Origin: Pilatotrama ljubarskyi
Lineage: Eukaryota > Basidiomycota > Agaricomycetes > Polyporales > Polyporaceae
Length of the DNA stretch: 64,000 nt
Assembly: GCA_022385805.1 (NCBI GenBank)
Contig: MU277708.1
Coordinates: 62,001-126,000, forward strand
Direction of reading: 5' to 3'
A program made the translations under genes and the position numbers. The first letter of the stretch is position 1. Each line of letters opens with the position of its first letter. Shown here in pieces: positions 36,685 to 48,363 of this stretch. Under the pieces are notes generated by a model that saw nothing but the letters and a program-made list of their open reading frames with translations, was not told the origin of the DNA and ran no database searches.

Positions 36685-36842
36685 TATAAAGTGGCCGCCT
36701 CGTCCGGGGTCCCTCATAAACTCCTCCGCCGCTGGTCCAGCCCTTCCGCCTCCATTTCTCCAGCCGCGCCTCTTTCCCCCCTTCCCTCTCCTTCTCCTCC
36801 TCCTCCCCCCTCCACCACTTCGCTCTCTTCTTTTCTTCACCA
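36685..36842 (+). promoter_or_regulatory. Core promoter and pyrimidine-rich leader of the Rheb-type GTPase gene
   Basis: A TATAAA lies at 36685-36690. A long C/T tract (about 36770-36842, including CCTTCTCCTCCTCCTCCCCC) leads up to the start codon at 36845. CT-rich stretches just upstream of the start are common in highly used fungal promoters. The TATA assignment is inference. Confidence 0.45.
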
Positions 36843-36844
36843 TC

Positions 36845-37781
36845 ATGCCCGGTGACATCCTCAAGAAGAGAAAGATCGCCGTCCTCGGGTCTCGCTCAGT
36901 CGGTGCGTGAACAACCCCTGTCCGCTCTCTTGCTCTTCCAACCCGCTCGTGCTCACGCGCCGCCCTTCCCCCCGCCACAGGCAAGTCGTCCCTCGTTATT
37001 CAGTTCATCGAGAACCACTTCGTCGAGTCCTACTACCCCACCATCGAGTCCGTCTTCAACAAGACAGTCACCTACAAGGGCGCAGACTACGACTGTGACA
37101 TCATCGACACTGCCGGCCAGGTGCGTCCCCCAGTTCTTTCCCTCCTCCCGCCGCACAGCAGCGCACCGACCGCCGTCGTCTACCCAGGACGAGTACACGA
37201 TCCTCAACTCCAAGCACGCCATAGGCATCCACGGCTATGTCCTCGTCTACTCCGTCACTAACCGCAAGTCCTTCGACATGGTCCGCATCGTCTACGACAA
37301 GATCGTCAGCTTCTGCGGCGTCAACTCCATCCCCTGTGTCATAGTCGGCTCCAAAATCGACCTGCAAAACAGGTGCGTCTCGCTATTCTGTGCCCTCGCC
37401 GGTCTTCATCCGCGTCCGTTCGCGTCGTGCGGTGTCGTGGCCGCATGCGCTTCGCGCGTCTCGAGCCGTTCCGGATGCCGGACTTCGAACTTCCTTCTCA
37501 CACGCTCCACCTCACAGACAAGTCGACTCGAAAGAAGCCGAGAAATTGGCGAGCGAGCTGGACGCGGCGTTTGTAGAGACGAGCGCGAAGAACAACGTCA
37601 ACGTCTGTGAGTACGCCGTCCATCCCCGCGTGCTCGCCACGCGTTGCCGCCCGAGCCTGGAGCTGACCCGAGAAATGCACACCCCGCAGCGAAAGTGTTT
37701 GAGCTCTGCCTCGGCGAGATCGAGAAGCGGCAGCCAAATAGCAAGCAACAGCCGCCAGAGAGCAAGTGCTTGATCATGTGA
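36845..37781 (+). CDS. RHB1: Rheb-type Ras-family small GTPase
   Basis: Activator of the TOR complex 1 pathway. Spliced protein of about 185 aa starting MPGDILKKRKIAVLGSRSVG. Motifs in order: P-loop GSRSVGKSS (the Rheb-type G1), effector loop ESYYPTIESVFNK, switch II DTAGQDEYTI, a GSKIDL G4 box and ETSAKNNVNV around G5. The protein ends CLIM, a CaaX box expected to be farnesylated for endomembrane attachment. Four to five introns; the second half is split at VG|KSS, AGQ|DEY, QNR|QVD and VNV|SKV. The G1 residues and DEYTILNSKHAIGIHGY distinguish it from Ras and Rap. Complete and apparently functional. Confidence 0.93.
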
Positions 37782-38725
37782 AGCCTCTAATTCGCGACAC
37801 CGTCTCGCAATCCCGCATAGAAACAAGAACAAGCTCAACGACCCCGCATCGCTCGCACATAACATCTCCTTAATGGTCTGTATTCCCTTCCTTCCCGTCA
37901 CCTCTTCCCTCGTCTGGTCGGTTGTTTGGTGCATTCTGTCGGGTTTACCGCATTTGGATTCTTGTGCCCTCCCTCCTACTCCCAACCCCCACCACCTTCT
38001 ACTCCCTCCATTACGCCGTCATGTTTCGTGGTGCCGTCTGCTCACGTCGTCCAAGCTGACTCATCGCTATCTTTGGGCTGCAGTATTCATTCTTGTATAT
38101 TCGGACTGTGATTGACATTCGCCTCCTCGCTTTCCTCGCGGGCCCCTCGCATCCCTCACCCCACACCACCCCACCATTCCCGCCGTCCTCATCATCCGTT
38201 CGTCGTCGTGTGTACCGCTTGTACGATCTCCGCTGCCCACCGTTGTTGTCGTCTCTACATTAACAGCCCTGCCTCCCCTCGGGGACCACGCCTGTCGCCC
38301 GCCGCATGCGCGCGCAAACGATGTACAGTCCACGCAGAGGTTCCTAATATCGTTTCCGTGAATGCTTACTCTACATTTCTCGATCCCTGGCGCTGACAGC
38401 GCGAGTGCCGCCGCCGACGTCGCGTCGCGGACAGGGCGATCCGGTGACCGCGTTCAGATCTTAGGAGCCCAGACTTGCGCAACGCACGGACGTACAGACT
38501 GGGTATGGTAGTCGTTCCTGAATTCCTCGACGGTCGGCTACTACATATCAAGGACAGTTTTCGCTCTCGAAGTTCTCGCTCGGATTCGACGTCCTCTCAG
38601 GCTTGCCTTGCTCCAGTGGAAGAAGCGCTCCATGCGACTCACGGGACACACCGCCGCCTCCTGCACCCCCAATCCACCCAAGTAGGCGGCTTGCCTCCCG
38701 GGAACCTAGGCGCGTGTTCGCGCCC
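37782..38725. other. Convergent intergenic region
   Basis: 3' flanks of the Rheb-type gene (+) and beta-mannosidase (-), with C/T-rich stretches around 37880-38300 that fit a long 3' UTR. No coding frame supported. Confidence 0.5.
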
Positions 38726-41700
38726 TCATGCGGACCCGTCGCCGAGGTATCGCGCGTGGATCGTGCGCCCGTTCAGGCCCTGCACGGTAATCGTCTGCGG
38801 GTCGTCCGGCACGAGGTCGATCGCCTGGTCGGACCACACCGCGTCCGCGCCCTCGACGTCGAGCACGAGACCCTTCACGGGTCGGGTGGCGGACAGCTCG
38901 ACGCGCGCGCCCGAGGCGTCCACGACGATCTGCAGGCCGACGTCCGCGGGGAACTTGAGGTACTTGTACGGCTCGGGCCTGTATAGCAATGTGGCAGTAT
39001 CCGGAAGTGTTCGTGCACAAGATCAGTCTCGTGAGGATGAGGGCGACCGTTAGCAGGAAGAGAGCGCACCAGTTGGAATACCGCCCGAGGACGGTGCCGT
39101 CTGCGTCGAGCAGCCGGGCAGAGACGACGATCGGCTTGGGGACCTCGCTGAGCTTCGTGCGCACGGGCTGGCCGGGGAGCGCGCCCTCCCACAGCTCAGT
39201 CGCCGCGTTCGGCGCGAGGATCACGTCCTTCACGAACCGCGCCCGCCAGTCCGGGTCGTCCAGGTCGAACGCCGTCACCTCGAGCGTCGCGCGCTTCGGC
39301 TCGAGCGTACTGTTCGTGCCCCACACGGCGAGCACGGTCTCGATTGTGAAGCGCGCGGCGGACAGGGCGTCCGGGAACGTCTTGCGCTCCTTGCGCGTCA
39401 TGCCGACCGTGTGCGGCGCGAGCTCGCGCTTGATCGCAAAGTACGCCGGCTTGGGACGGAGGAAGTAGTCCACGATCGCCCAGGACGTGACCGGCCAGCA
39501 GTCGTTGATCTGTCGCGAATGTCATGCGGCCGCGGCAGGCGTCAGCGCAGCCCTCCTCAGAAGGGGAGAAGGAGAGAAAGATGCGGAACGCGACGCCCGT
39601 GCGTCCCACGAGAGCCACAGGAGAAGGCTTCCGCGCAGCCCGAATCAATGTCGGGAGGACGCTCACCTGCCAGACTAGCGCGCCGGCCGTGTACTCTCTC
39701 CCTTTGCCCTTCCAGTTCCGCCGCCAGAGGCGGTAGGCGGACGCGAGCGTCTCGGCTTGCATGATCTGCGTGTAATAGACGTAACTGGCGCGTCGTGCGG
39801 GGCCTGTCAGCGGACCGTGAATCCCACGCAGCCCGGGACGACTGACCTCTCGATGTGAAACGCGTGCTTGAAGTTCTCCACGAGATACAGCTGGAAGGGT
39901 CAAGTGAGACGTGAGGCTCGCACGGAAAAGCGATCGAACGCGCCTCCAGCCTGCGCTCGAAGCCCTCGGCCTTGTTGTGGTTGCACATCGTCCTGATGGG
40001 TGATCGATGGGTACGTAAATGGAGGACAGCACATTGAATTGTGCGTACCTGGACTGAGGGTACCTCTCGGATTGGTCCCCGCCGAGCCAGTAGTCGACCG
40101 TACGGATGTTTGGATATCCCTCCCTAGAGAATATCAGAGCCATGAGCCTTCGAACCACCGCGAGCGGGAGGGTAACTGACATCCCGAACTCAGACACGAA
40201 GCGGCCGGCAAGGATATCCCAGTTGTGCCAGGGCTCTTGTGACCCATGCCAGACATTCCCTGGGATTCAGGTCAGGCAGCCCTCTACACCATCGCACAGT
40301 GCAGGGACTCACATTGATGCAGGTCGCCGTAATTCCTGTCGGTGGTCGGCTTTCCGAAGCCACTGTAGGGCGAGCTGCGATGGTAGTGTATGTCACAGAG
40401 CCGTTCGACCACCGACGGCAGCAGCCGCTCGTAAATGTATCGCGCGGGGAAGTTGGTCTTCCTGAAGTCGGACTTCTCGTCAGAATAGTCGAGCTCGAGC
40501 TTGAGCGACTCCGCGATCTGATAATCTACAGAAATGTGCATCGACGTTGTGTGGGTTTCCCATGCGGGGGCAGGTGCACATACCTTCGTTATTCCCGGCT
40601 AGCGGAGAATGTGAACGATGAGCCGGGGTCGCGACATCCGAGGAGATGTCTGCTCACCGAAGATCACGATGGAAGGATGGTGCCGAAGCCTCTTCACATT
40701 TTGTTCGGCCTCGATCTCGACGGACTTGGTGAAGGAGTCATAGGCCGGATACTGCACAGGCGGAGAGTCAGAAGGGCCATAAGCGTGGCTGATGGTCCAT
40801 GGGAAGCTGTACCTGCCCGCAGCCGAACATGAAGTCCTGCCAGACCATGATGCCAAGCTCTAGAACAATCTCAGCTCTGAGACCTGGGATGGCATGTGCA
40901 CGGAGGCTTCACCGTCACAAATATCGTAGAATGCGTCCGCTTCGTAAATGCCGCCACCCCAGACCCGTATCATGTTCTGGTTGCCATCTACAAGTAGCTG
41001 AAGCCATTGGCGGTATTTCTCGGGGGTGAGCCTGCATAGATGACATGATTAATCTCACTTTGTTCTGATACTTGCCGTCGCCTCATACCTCGTCAAGAAT
41101 GAGTCAGCAGGTATCCAGTTAGAGCCTTTGTATTCACAAGAGTTCAGCGACCGACCGTGCTATAGCGCTTCCGATCACATACCTCCGCAGAAAATCCGGA
41201 TGTTGTTAACTTCGAACAGGAAGGAACGGCCCTCCTGTCCCTCCAGCACGCCCTGTACTACCCTCACACGGCGGAAAGCAAACTTCTGGGACCTGGCATC
41301 CAGCAAGTGCCCGTCCTAGACGTGTTCGACAACATCATCAGTCGGAGCACACCCTAGTATTGCGGATGCACCGCTACCTGGTCTGTGATAGCGATATCCA
41401 CACTATAAATCGGCTGCTTGCCGTACCCGACGGGATACCATAGCTCAATGATGCCGGCGGACAACTTGAAGTGCGCCTCTGCGCGTTCGCTCTTGATCGT
41501 GAGGTTACTCTGGCCGATGATGACCTTGCCTTCGGGGTCCTTCACATGAACGGTGGCGATGCTCTGACTATTCTTCGATAGCTCGAAGGAGATGTCCACG
41601 GTGGCGCCTAGTTTCTCGTTGACCCGCGGACGAATGTCAATATCCGCGATGCGCACTGCATACGTCTCCAGCCGGATGGGCTTCCAAGGGCCCACGGTCA

Positions 41701-42631
41701 TGAGCACCGGGCCTGCAAAGCATTGGTTAGAGTCGAGTAGGCTGACGATCCCATGAAACCTACCCCAATCCCAGCCATAGCTGTAGTAGTTGAAGCATGC
41801 TCAGTTATGGGACGACCGTATCACACGCGATCCACCCACTTGTACTGTGCTTTCCGGACATGAAGCCGGCTCGAGTCGCCGTTCCACAGACCGAGCTTCT
41901 CGTGTTGCTGCTCAATCTCTCGACCCTGTGACCGTTAAAGGGTTCCATGAGCCTGCATCACCGCGTTAGAGTACTCTGTGATAACCTTGCGGAACGCGCT
42001 TTCGAAAATGAGGATGAGATCGTTCTCGCCCGCCTTGATATGTTCCTTTACATGGACCCTGTGGGATACGAACTGATTCTCTGTCCTGCGCCATTCTTAG
42101 TTTACGGCGCATTGATACCAACTGAAAGTTATTCACTCCAATATCTTGTGTCCATTCTGTCGAGATGATCAGCGGAGTCGCTTGGTGTAATCCTCTGCCA
42201 GACTCACGAGTTTTACGACCGCGAAGGTATCCAGGCCGTCGAAAACAAGATCGACGTTTTCGGCAGCGGCTTCTGTGTCGTTGACAGTGAAACGCATCTT
42301 GAACGCCCACTCAGCTTCGCCAACCCCTGCGTGCACCGGATATGTCAGGATCTGTGTCGCGATCTCGGAAATAAGCGTAGCACTCACATTGCACGTCCCA
42401 TTCCTGCAAGCCTATGAACTATAACAAACCATGAGCTCACCCAGAATGTAATCACGTCGTTCATCACTGTCTTCTACTTACCGGATCCGGGATCTTCTGC
42501 AGCTGCAATAGCTCGACGTGCACCGTGGTCGGAAAGGTATGCACAGGCAGCCAAACCCCCGCGTCTACGGCCTCAGTGCCGTCGACCTGCGTGAAGGTCC
42601 ATCCTTCGTTCAGCTCTCTGGAACTGGCCAT
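38726..42631 (-). CDS. Beta-mannosidase, glycoside hydrolase family 2 (MndB type)
   Basis: Removes terminal beta-mannose from mannan-derived oligosaccharides and N-glycans. The ATG at 42631 gives [20 protein letters not shown] without a signal peptide, so the enzyme is probably intracellular like fungal MndB. Family blocks in order: [19 protein letters not shown] and [18 protein letters not shown] (sugar-binding domain), [31 protein letters not shown] with [42 protein letters not shown] and [16 protein letters not shown], whose Glu is the expected acid/base. [13 protein letters not shown] contains the expected nucleophile Glu. [20 protein letters not shown] closes the barrel. It is followed by the beta-sandwich tail and the stop at 38726. 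The gene has many short introns (well over ten). Both catalytic residues are present, so it should be active. Confidence 0.92.
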
Positions 42632-43037
42632 CGCGATCAGCGAGGAGATGGTTGAGAGGTGCGCGTCGTCGCACCTCTTGTAATAGATGCCCTTGACTTG
42701 ATAACCTCATCCTCTCCTGCAGTCAGCTGGTATGCGTGAACAAGTTCGTTGAGCCGAGAATACCCCGCGTGGCTGCTTTGCTCAATCATGCCTCAGATCG
42801 TGATCGAGCGGCATTCCGGGATTCACGGACGTCGGACCTGGCCTCTCACCCTCTCGCACCTCACTAATCGCCCTCGTCTGAGCGCGTATGCGCGTCCTGA
42901 TGAGCAATCCGATACGCCGAAGGCTGCTGACAGCAGAGGTGCTAGGGCAAGTATCCCAATAATTATACAGTGAAATGTACTACAACAGTCGTGCGCAATC
43001 GTCGTCGCGGGGTGAGAGCACCCACGCAATCGTGAGC
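42632..43037. other. Intergenic: beta-mannosidase promoter and MFS 3' flank
   Basis: 406 bp between two minus-strand genes. Nothing further supported. Confidence 0.5.
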
Positions 43038-44900
43038 TCATGTAATGTAGCGGAAGCCCGCCGGCCTGCCCTCCTCCTGCTCCTTCTTCTCGAACTCGCG
43101 GTTCTTGCGCTCGAGGTGCTTCTTGAAGATGTAGCACATAATGATGCACAGGCCGTTCGTCGATATGCAGATCGCGTACGAGTGCGCGTAGCTGAGACCC
43201 CACTTCTTGGGCCACACGTACCTGGGAGAGGAGGGCAAAGAGAAGCGGTGAGTTACGTTACTCTATGCGGGCCGAGGAATGCTACTCACGATCCGGCGAT
43301 GTTGCCGAGCTGCGAGAAGGCGTTGATGAACGCGAGGGCGACGGCACGCTTGGACGGCGGGCGGGGTATCGAGTTGCTGACCCAAGTCAAGAAGATAATA
43401 AACCCGGCATAGGATTGCGCCATCAGGAACCTAGGAGCGCGGGTCAGCAAGCCGTCGTTCAGAGGAGGCAAATAAACCTACAGAGAAACGTAGCGTGCGG
43501 CCAGGTTCATGGTAGAGATGGCGATGATGAAACCAACGATGCCGAAGGCGAGGGGAATCGCGATGTGCCAGAACCGCTCGCGAGTCTTGTCGGAGTGCCG
43601 GCACATGGAGAAGGCGACGATTGTGGCGAACACCCATGGAGGCGCACAGAGGAGGAGGGTGATCGTCGGGTTGTACCCCATTGTCGCGCTGAGCGTCGGG
43701 AAAAACGCGTTGAAGGATAGGGAGACGACCAAACTGGTAAGCGCAAGGGCGAGCCACCACACCTTCCAGTCAGTGAACGCGAGCACGAGACCGTGAAGCT
43801 GGCCGCCCGACTCGGTCTCCGACTCGTCGCCAACACCGACGTCCTCCTCCAAGCGCTTCTCAGCGAGGCGGACCTCCTCCGGGCTCAACCACGTATGCGA
43901 GGTGGAAGGGAAGTCCGGGAGGATGAAGATGGCGAGGATGGCGACGAACATGGTGAGAGCACCTTCAATGTAGAAGAGCCACCTGATCCGGGGAGAAGAA
44001 TGAGCGACGTGCAGGCAGAAATCGCCGCGGGTAACCTACCGCCACGCAGCATGGCCGAGCTTTCCCTCCATACCGTTGAGGATACCGGACGCGATCAGGG
44101 AACCGAAAGCATTGCTGATCAGACTGCCGCAGGAAAGAATGGCGGTACGCATGCCGAGTTCTGAACGCTTGTACCACTTCGAAAGCAGGAACAGCGCTCC
44201 AGGAAAGAAAGCCGCCTCCACAAAGCCGAGGAAAAACCGTGTGAGGAGCGCCCCGACGAAGCTAGGACATTCCGGTCAGCGTCACCGGACAGGCGCTGCG
44301 ATCACGAAGGACTCACTTGTTGGTAATACCGGTCAGGGTGGAAATCATGCCCCAGACGATCATGCAGCAAGGCAGGTATATTGAGGGCTTGCCGATATAG
44401 TTCAGGAACATGTTCCTGTGCGCAAAATGTTAGCTCGAGAGAAGGGTGGTTGAGTGAGCGCTACTAACGAGGGTATCTGCATGAGAATGTATCCGACGTA
44501 GAGGATACTGAGAAGGGTATTGAACTCCTGTCCCTTGAGGTTCAGGTCGGCCTCAAAGCCTCGAAGACGTGCCGCTCTGCATTGGAACTGTCAGGGAAAG
44601 TCTTAGGCTCGCATGAAGGCGAACTCACGATGCATTATTCCGGTCAATCTACAGAGGGTGGGTCAGGGCTGCGCCATGAATAGACAAAAGCTTGAGACCT
44701 ACGTAGTTGAGGATATAGATGACGATCAGGATGGACATGCGTGCGTCGAGCTTGCGAAGCAGCTTCTTCTCGAGCTTCTTCCTCGCCTCATGACCGCCGA
44801 ACTCCTCGTCGATCGTGTGCTCGGGATCCGCCTCGACGTCGCGCCGGTGCTCGATGCCGATGTCGTGCTCCTTCTCGTACAGCGAAGGCGAGGAGGTCAT
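43038..44900 (-). CDS. MFS transporter, anion:cation symporter (Dal5/allantoate permease-like), copy A
   Basis: Plasma-membrane transporter of about 500 aa, likely for an organic anion or vitamin. The ATG at 44900 gives MTSSPSLYEKEHDIGIEH and an acidic cytosolic N-terminus ending KKLLRKLDARMSI. Twelve membrane helices are suggested. Blocks include SILIVIYILNYIDRNNAS (helix 1), LSILYVGYILMQIPSNMFLN, TRFFLGFVEAAFFPGALFL (helix 4, family signature), WLFYIEGALTMFVAILAIF and CRHSDKTRERFWHIAIPLAF. The end is a charged tail (RKNREFEKKEQEEGRPAG). Short introns lie in the first loop and between later helices. It closely resembles the divergent gene at 48868-50798 along its whole length. The substrate cannot be told from sequence. 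Confidence 0.88.
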
Positions 44901-45544
44901 GGCGCGCAGGATGAACACGGAGGGGCGCGAGAGCGAAGGTGAGGAACTCCGGGGAGAAGGAGATGAGAACGCAACCGCTTACGGGGAGGAGCTTATAACC
45001 CTTGGTCGAGCGCCCGGTGAGAGGCCAGAGGCGGGGGAAGACCATTATGATTGGAGGCTGTCACCCCAGACGATAGATTGCGGAGAAATTCGCCCGGAAC
45101 CGGGGAATGTGGGGGACACTGGGGTGGACGAGGGTTGAGCCTCCCTTGCACCGTTTTCCCGACATGCCGCCCGCATGCCCCGCCCGCGCCCAGACATGCT
45201 CGCGGACTTCGAACTTGAGTGTCCGCCAAGCGCCGCTCAGCCATACACCGGTTCGGTGCAGGCGGCCATCAATCCGAGAGTGTCGGAGCCGCAACGCGCA
45301 ACCCGGTTGGCCGGACCGTGCAGAGACGATCGATCGGAAAAAATCCGTGGTGGAGAAGGAATTAGCACGCAGCCGGCAGAATGCCAGGAACGACGAGAGC
45401 CAGGTCCGGCGTGCGCTTCTCCTCGATCGTCGGAACGACTCTTCCCTGCACCACTTGGTCAGCCACAACGTCGAGGGCCTGGTTGGCAGGGACTCGATCC
45501 CCAAACTTCAAACCAAACTTGCAACTCGAGGCAATCCTGCAGAC
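44901..45544. other. Divergent intergenic region: MFS copy A and AARSD1 promoters
   Basis: 644 bp with both 5' flanks. Open frames here run into the AARSD1 exons out of context and are not supported as genes. Confidence 0.5.
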
Positions 45545-47287
45545 ATGGCAGCAGCGACAGCGACCCTCAGCCCGCCGTCAGTCACCCCACGGACGTACCA
45601 TCGCATCGTCTCGGAGACACTCACCATCCCGAGCGACCCCCTCCAGCCCGTCCCAGTCGGGCTGCTCGCGTGCCAGCGTGCGTTCGCGTTCCTGCCGATT
45701 TCCTAACGCCAAGCGTCCGACCATCTGACGCTCGATCGTGCCTCTTTCAATTAGGTGATCCGCTTCTGCGCGAACTGGCCACCACAGCGGTGAGCTGCCG
45801 CATCTCACAGTCCCCGACGGTGCCCTCGAACGGGCGGGAGGGCAAGAAGAAGAAGGCCGCCCCGCCGCCGAGCGCGCCCTTGCTCGAAGTGATCCTCCAC
45901 GATACGATCGTTTTCCCGGAGGGCGGGGGACAACCCTCTGACGTCGGCATCCTGACCAGCGCTGATGGGGAGCTCTGGGACGTCATCGAGGCGAAGAGGC
46001 ACGGCGGACACGCCGTCCACTACGTCCGCCTCAAGCCCGAGCAGAGCGTCGATGACGCGCTCCGCCTCTTCGCCCCCGGCGCTGTCGTCGGTGTCTCTTT
46101 GGGGGAAAGAGGTTACAAGCGACGGTTAGATCATGTACGTGTGGACCCACACTTACGTCGGGACCGAGTGGACACAGATCTGACCAGCCCTGGATCTCTT
46201 CCGCGCTTCGTCGATCGAGCAGGCATGCATGCACACGTCGCAGCATTTGCTATCGGCCGTTCTCGAGACCAAGCTCAATGTGGAAACGCTCGCGTGGTCG
46301 CTCACGGCGTATCCGGCCCCGTGCTATGTCGAGCTCGCCCGGGGCCTCTCGGCTGAGGAGATAGCCTACACTCAGGAGGAGGCGAACAAGCTCGTCTTCG
46401 AGGGCCGGAGCGTTCACGTGGAGGTCGAAGAACTCAATCCGGGCACCAAGGTCATGAGTGGGCCCACCGTCGGAATCCCTTCTGATTATACCGGCGGCGT
46501 CAAGCGTACGGTGGTGATCGACGGTCTTGACCGCAACCCGTGAGTAGCCACAACGGTGCCTCCCGGTGACTATCGCGTGTGCGCATGCTGAAACCGCTAT
46601 CCACGTCGTAGGTGCTGCGGGACGCACCTTCCGTCGATCCACAACCTGCAGCTCTTCCTCCTCCCGCAGACCGAGACCCTCGCGCGTTCATCGACGTCCT
46701 CCGTCCGGCTTTACTTCCTCGCCGGGCCCAGGCTGATCACCCAGCTCACCTCCACCCACTCCCTTCTGACGAGCACGGCAGGTATCATGAGCTGCGGCGC
46801 GCCCCAGGTCCCCGAGCGTGTGCAGCAAGTCGTCGAGGAGCGCAAGAAGGCGACCAAACGCGTCGAGGACCTCGAGGCCGAGCTCGCGGCCGCCATCGCA
46901 AGTGAGCTTGCTACCACTCCGCCAAGGGAGGGCGGGCAGATCGTGCTGCACAAGCACAGGACGGACGATTCACCAACCGCGCTGACGTTCTTGTCTGCTA
47001 TCTCGACCGCGTTCGCGAGCAAGGCTGCGGGGAGGGCAGCTCCGACGCCGTACCTCGTCGTGTTGTCGTCGTCGCCGTCCGCCCAGTCCAGCAGCAGCAC
47101 CACGGTTGTGCTGGTCTTCGGGAGCGACGACAAGAAGGTGAAAGAGGTAGGCGACGAGCTTAGGACGAAGCTGAACGTGAAGGGCGGCGGGAAGGGGTCT
47201 CGCTGGAGTGGGAAGTTCACCGGGGTCTGGAAGGACGGCCGTGAAGGAGCAGCGGTCGATGATATCCTAGAGTCCTTGAAGATCTAG
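45545..47287 (+). CDS. Alanyl-tRNA editing protein, AARSD1/AlaX type
   Basis: Free-standing trans-editing factor expected to hydrolyse Ser-tRNA(Ala) in the cytosol. The ATG at 45545 begins MAAATATLSPPSVTPRTYHR. The N-terminal part resembles the AlaRS-like barrel (HDTIVFPEGGGQPSDVGIL, with the conserved FPEGGGQPSD). The editing domain follows after an intron, with the zinc ligand motif MHTSQHLLSAVLE (HxxxH). NPCCGTHLPSIHNLQL supplies the second zinc pair (CxxxH). A coiled C-terminal part ends in a DHHA1-like stretch (GGGKGSRWSGKFTGVWKDG). It lacks the HIGH-like catalytic and anticodon regions of full AlaRS, so it is not a synthetase. At about 500 aa it is longer than the animal protein, mainly through low-complexity inserts (GREGKKKKAAPPPSAP). 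Three introns. Confidence 0.9.
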
Positions 47288-47560
47288 AGGGGGTGTGTCA
47301 GGAATCAAGAAGGCATGTACAACCTAGTCGGCGGATGTATGGCGTATAGAGAATATGCGTGAAATTATACAATATTGTACAACAAGACGAGATGAAGCGG
47401 ATCCGGTGTATACATTAATGATCGGCCAGCGAACGGGCCTAGGTGTGCCGGGGTGGTCGGGGTGGGTAGGCTCACTTGCGCTCAGCGGTGTCGTCTTCCG
47501 GAGCCTGTAGTGAACCAGACGCCTCCGCGCCGTCGCTGTACACCTCGGCATCTAGTGCAG
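47288..47560. other. Convergent 3' flanks of AARSD1 and the RING gene
   Basis: Short convergent spacer. It may include a last exon of the RING gene but nothing firm is seen. Confidence 0.4.
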
Positions 47561-48360
47561 TCAGCATCGACCCTCACACATGACGAGCCGATACATCTCA
47601 CCGTCGTTCTCCGGCTGTAGCTCAGCACTGAGAGCAAGGACCTCGACTTCGGACATGCTCTCGGAGCCGTCCCCGTCGCTCAGGCCCCAATTGTCCACGC
47701 CCGCGTCGGCGGCGTTGTCCTCCCACAGGTCTCCGTCCACGTCTTCATTTATGTCCACATCCGCGTCGACGTCGACATCTTCCTCGATATCCATGTCGTC
47801 AAAGACGGATTCTGTATCCATGAAGCCATCCGAGTCGAAGAAGCCATCCTCTTCGTCATCTTCTTCGTCGTCTCCGGGAACGTAGTCACCGTCGGAGGAC
47901 TCAACGTCCGAGTCAGATGGAGGCCGTATGCTGCTAAATACGTTCCGGCACGACGGGCAGCTTCCGTGCTTGAGCGAGGGATGCATATAAGGATTTCGAA
48001 GTAAACCGAGTAGGCTGAGGGGTACTCACGCGTCCTCTAATCCACTCGACCAGGCTGCGCAATTTCAGACGGTTAGAATTTCCGAGCAGATATATACATA
48101 TAGACGGCGCACCATGCTCTGCAGAATATATGCCCGCACGCTACAAGCTTCGTTACTCCGGCGAGTTCGCCTGGCTCAGGGGCCTCTGCTCCTGCTTCGT
48201 CTATGGCCTTCCCCTCTACGATGACGTCAAATGAGTTGAGACATATTGGACAGGACTCTTGTAAGGGTATCTCGGCGTTAGAGAGGGTAGGTAGTTTGGT
48301 GATGGCTAGCTGTATGCGCTCCTGGACGGTGAGATGGAGCTCGGAGATGTCGTCACTCAT
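47561..48360 (-). CDS. RING-finger protein with very acidic C-terminal tail
   Basis: Predicted E3 ubiquitin ligase of about 220 aa. The ATG at 48360 gives MSDDISELHLTVQERIQL. A RING of the C3HC4 type is rebuilt by two in-frame splices: ESCPICLNSFDVIV, then VACGHIFCRACLVEWIRGR, then HGSCPSCRNVF. The remaining half is extremely acidic (GDDEEDDEEDGFFDSDGF and a repeated D-V-D-x pattern in IEEDVDVDADVDINEDVDGD). The annotated stop is at 47561; an extra C-terminal exon towards 47472 is possible, since an acceptor-like CTGACTGCACTAG lies there, but I found no donor that keeps frame at a normal intron length. An 80-codon membrane-protein-like frame ends 3 nt before its ATG. Confidence 0.8.
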
Positions 48361-48363
48361 GGC

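Larger units (their letters stand above)
33023..36844. other. Long gene-poor region upstream of the Rheb gene
   Basis: The largest stretch (3.8 kb) without a gene I can support. Its many open frames are short, overlap on both strands and lack family motifs. The part from about 35570 to 36560 is purine-rich on the plus strand, then switches to pyrimidine-rich from about 36700 towards the GTPase start. It may hold a decayed gene, a non-coding RNA or long regulatory DNA; I cannot tell which. Confidence 0.4.

Noticed and set aside
39196..40197. 333-codon minus-strand frame within the beta-mannosidase gene
   Set aside because: It mixes short true mannosidase exon pieces with intron and wrong-frame sequence; the spliced frame explains the region better.
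45175..46356. 393-codon plus-strand frame starting upstream of AARSD1
   Set aside because: It shares AARSD1 exon 2 but its upstream part is promoter sequence with no conserved features, and its end reads through an AARSD1 intron.
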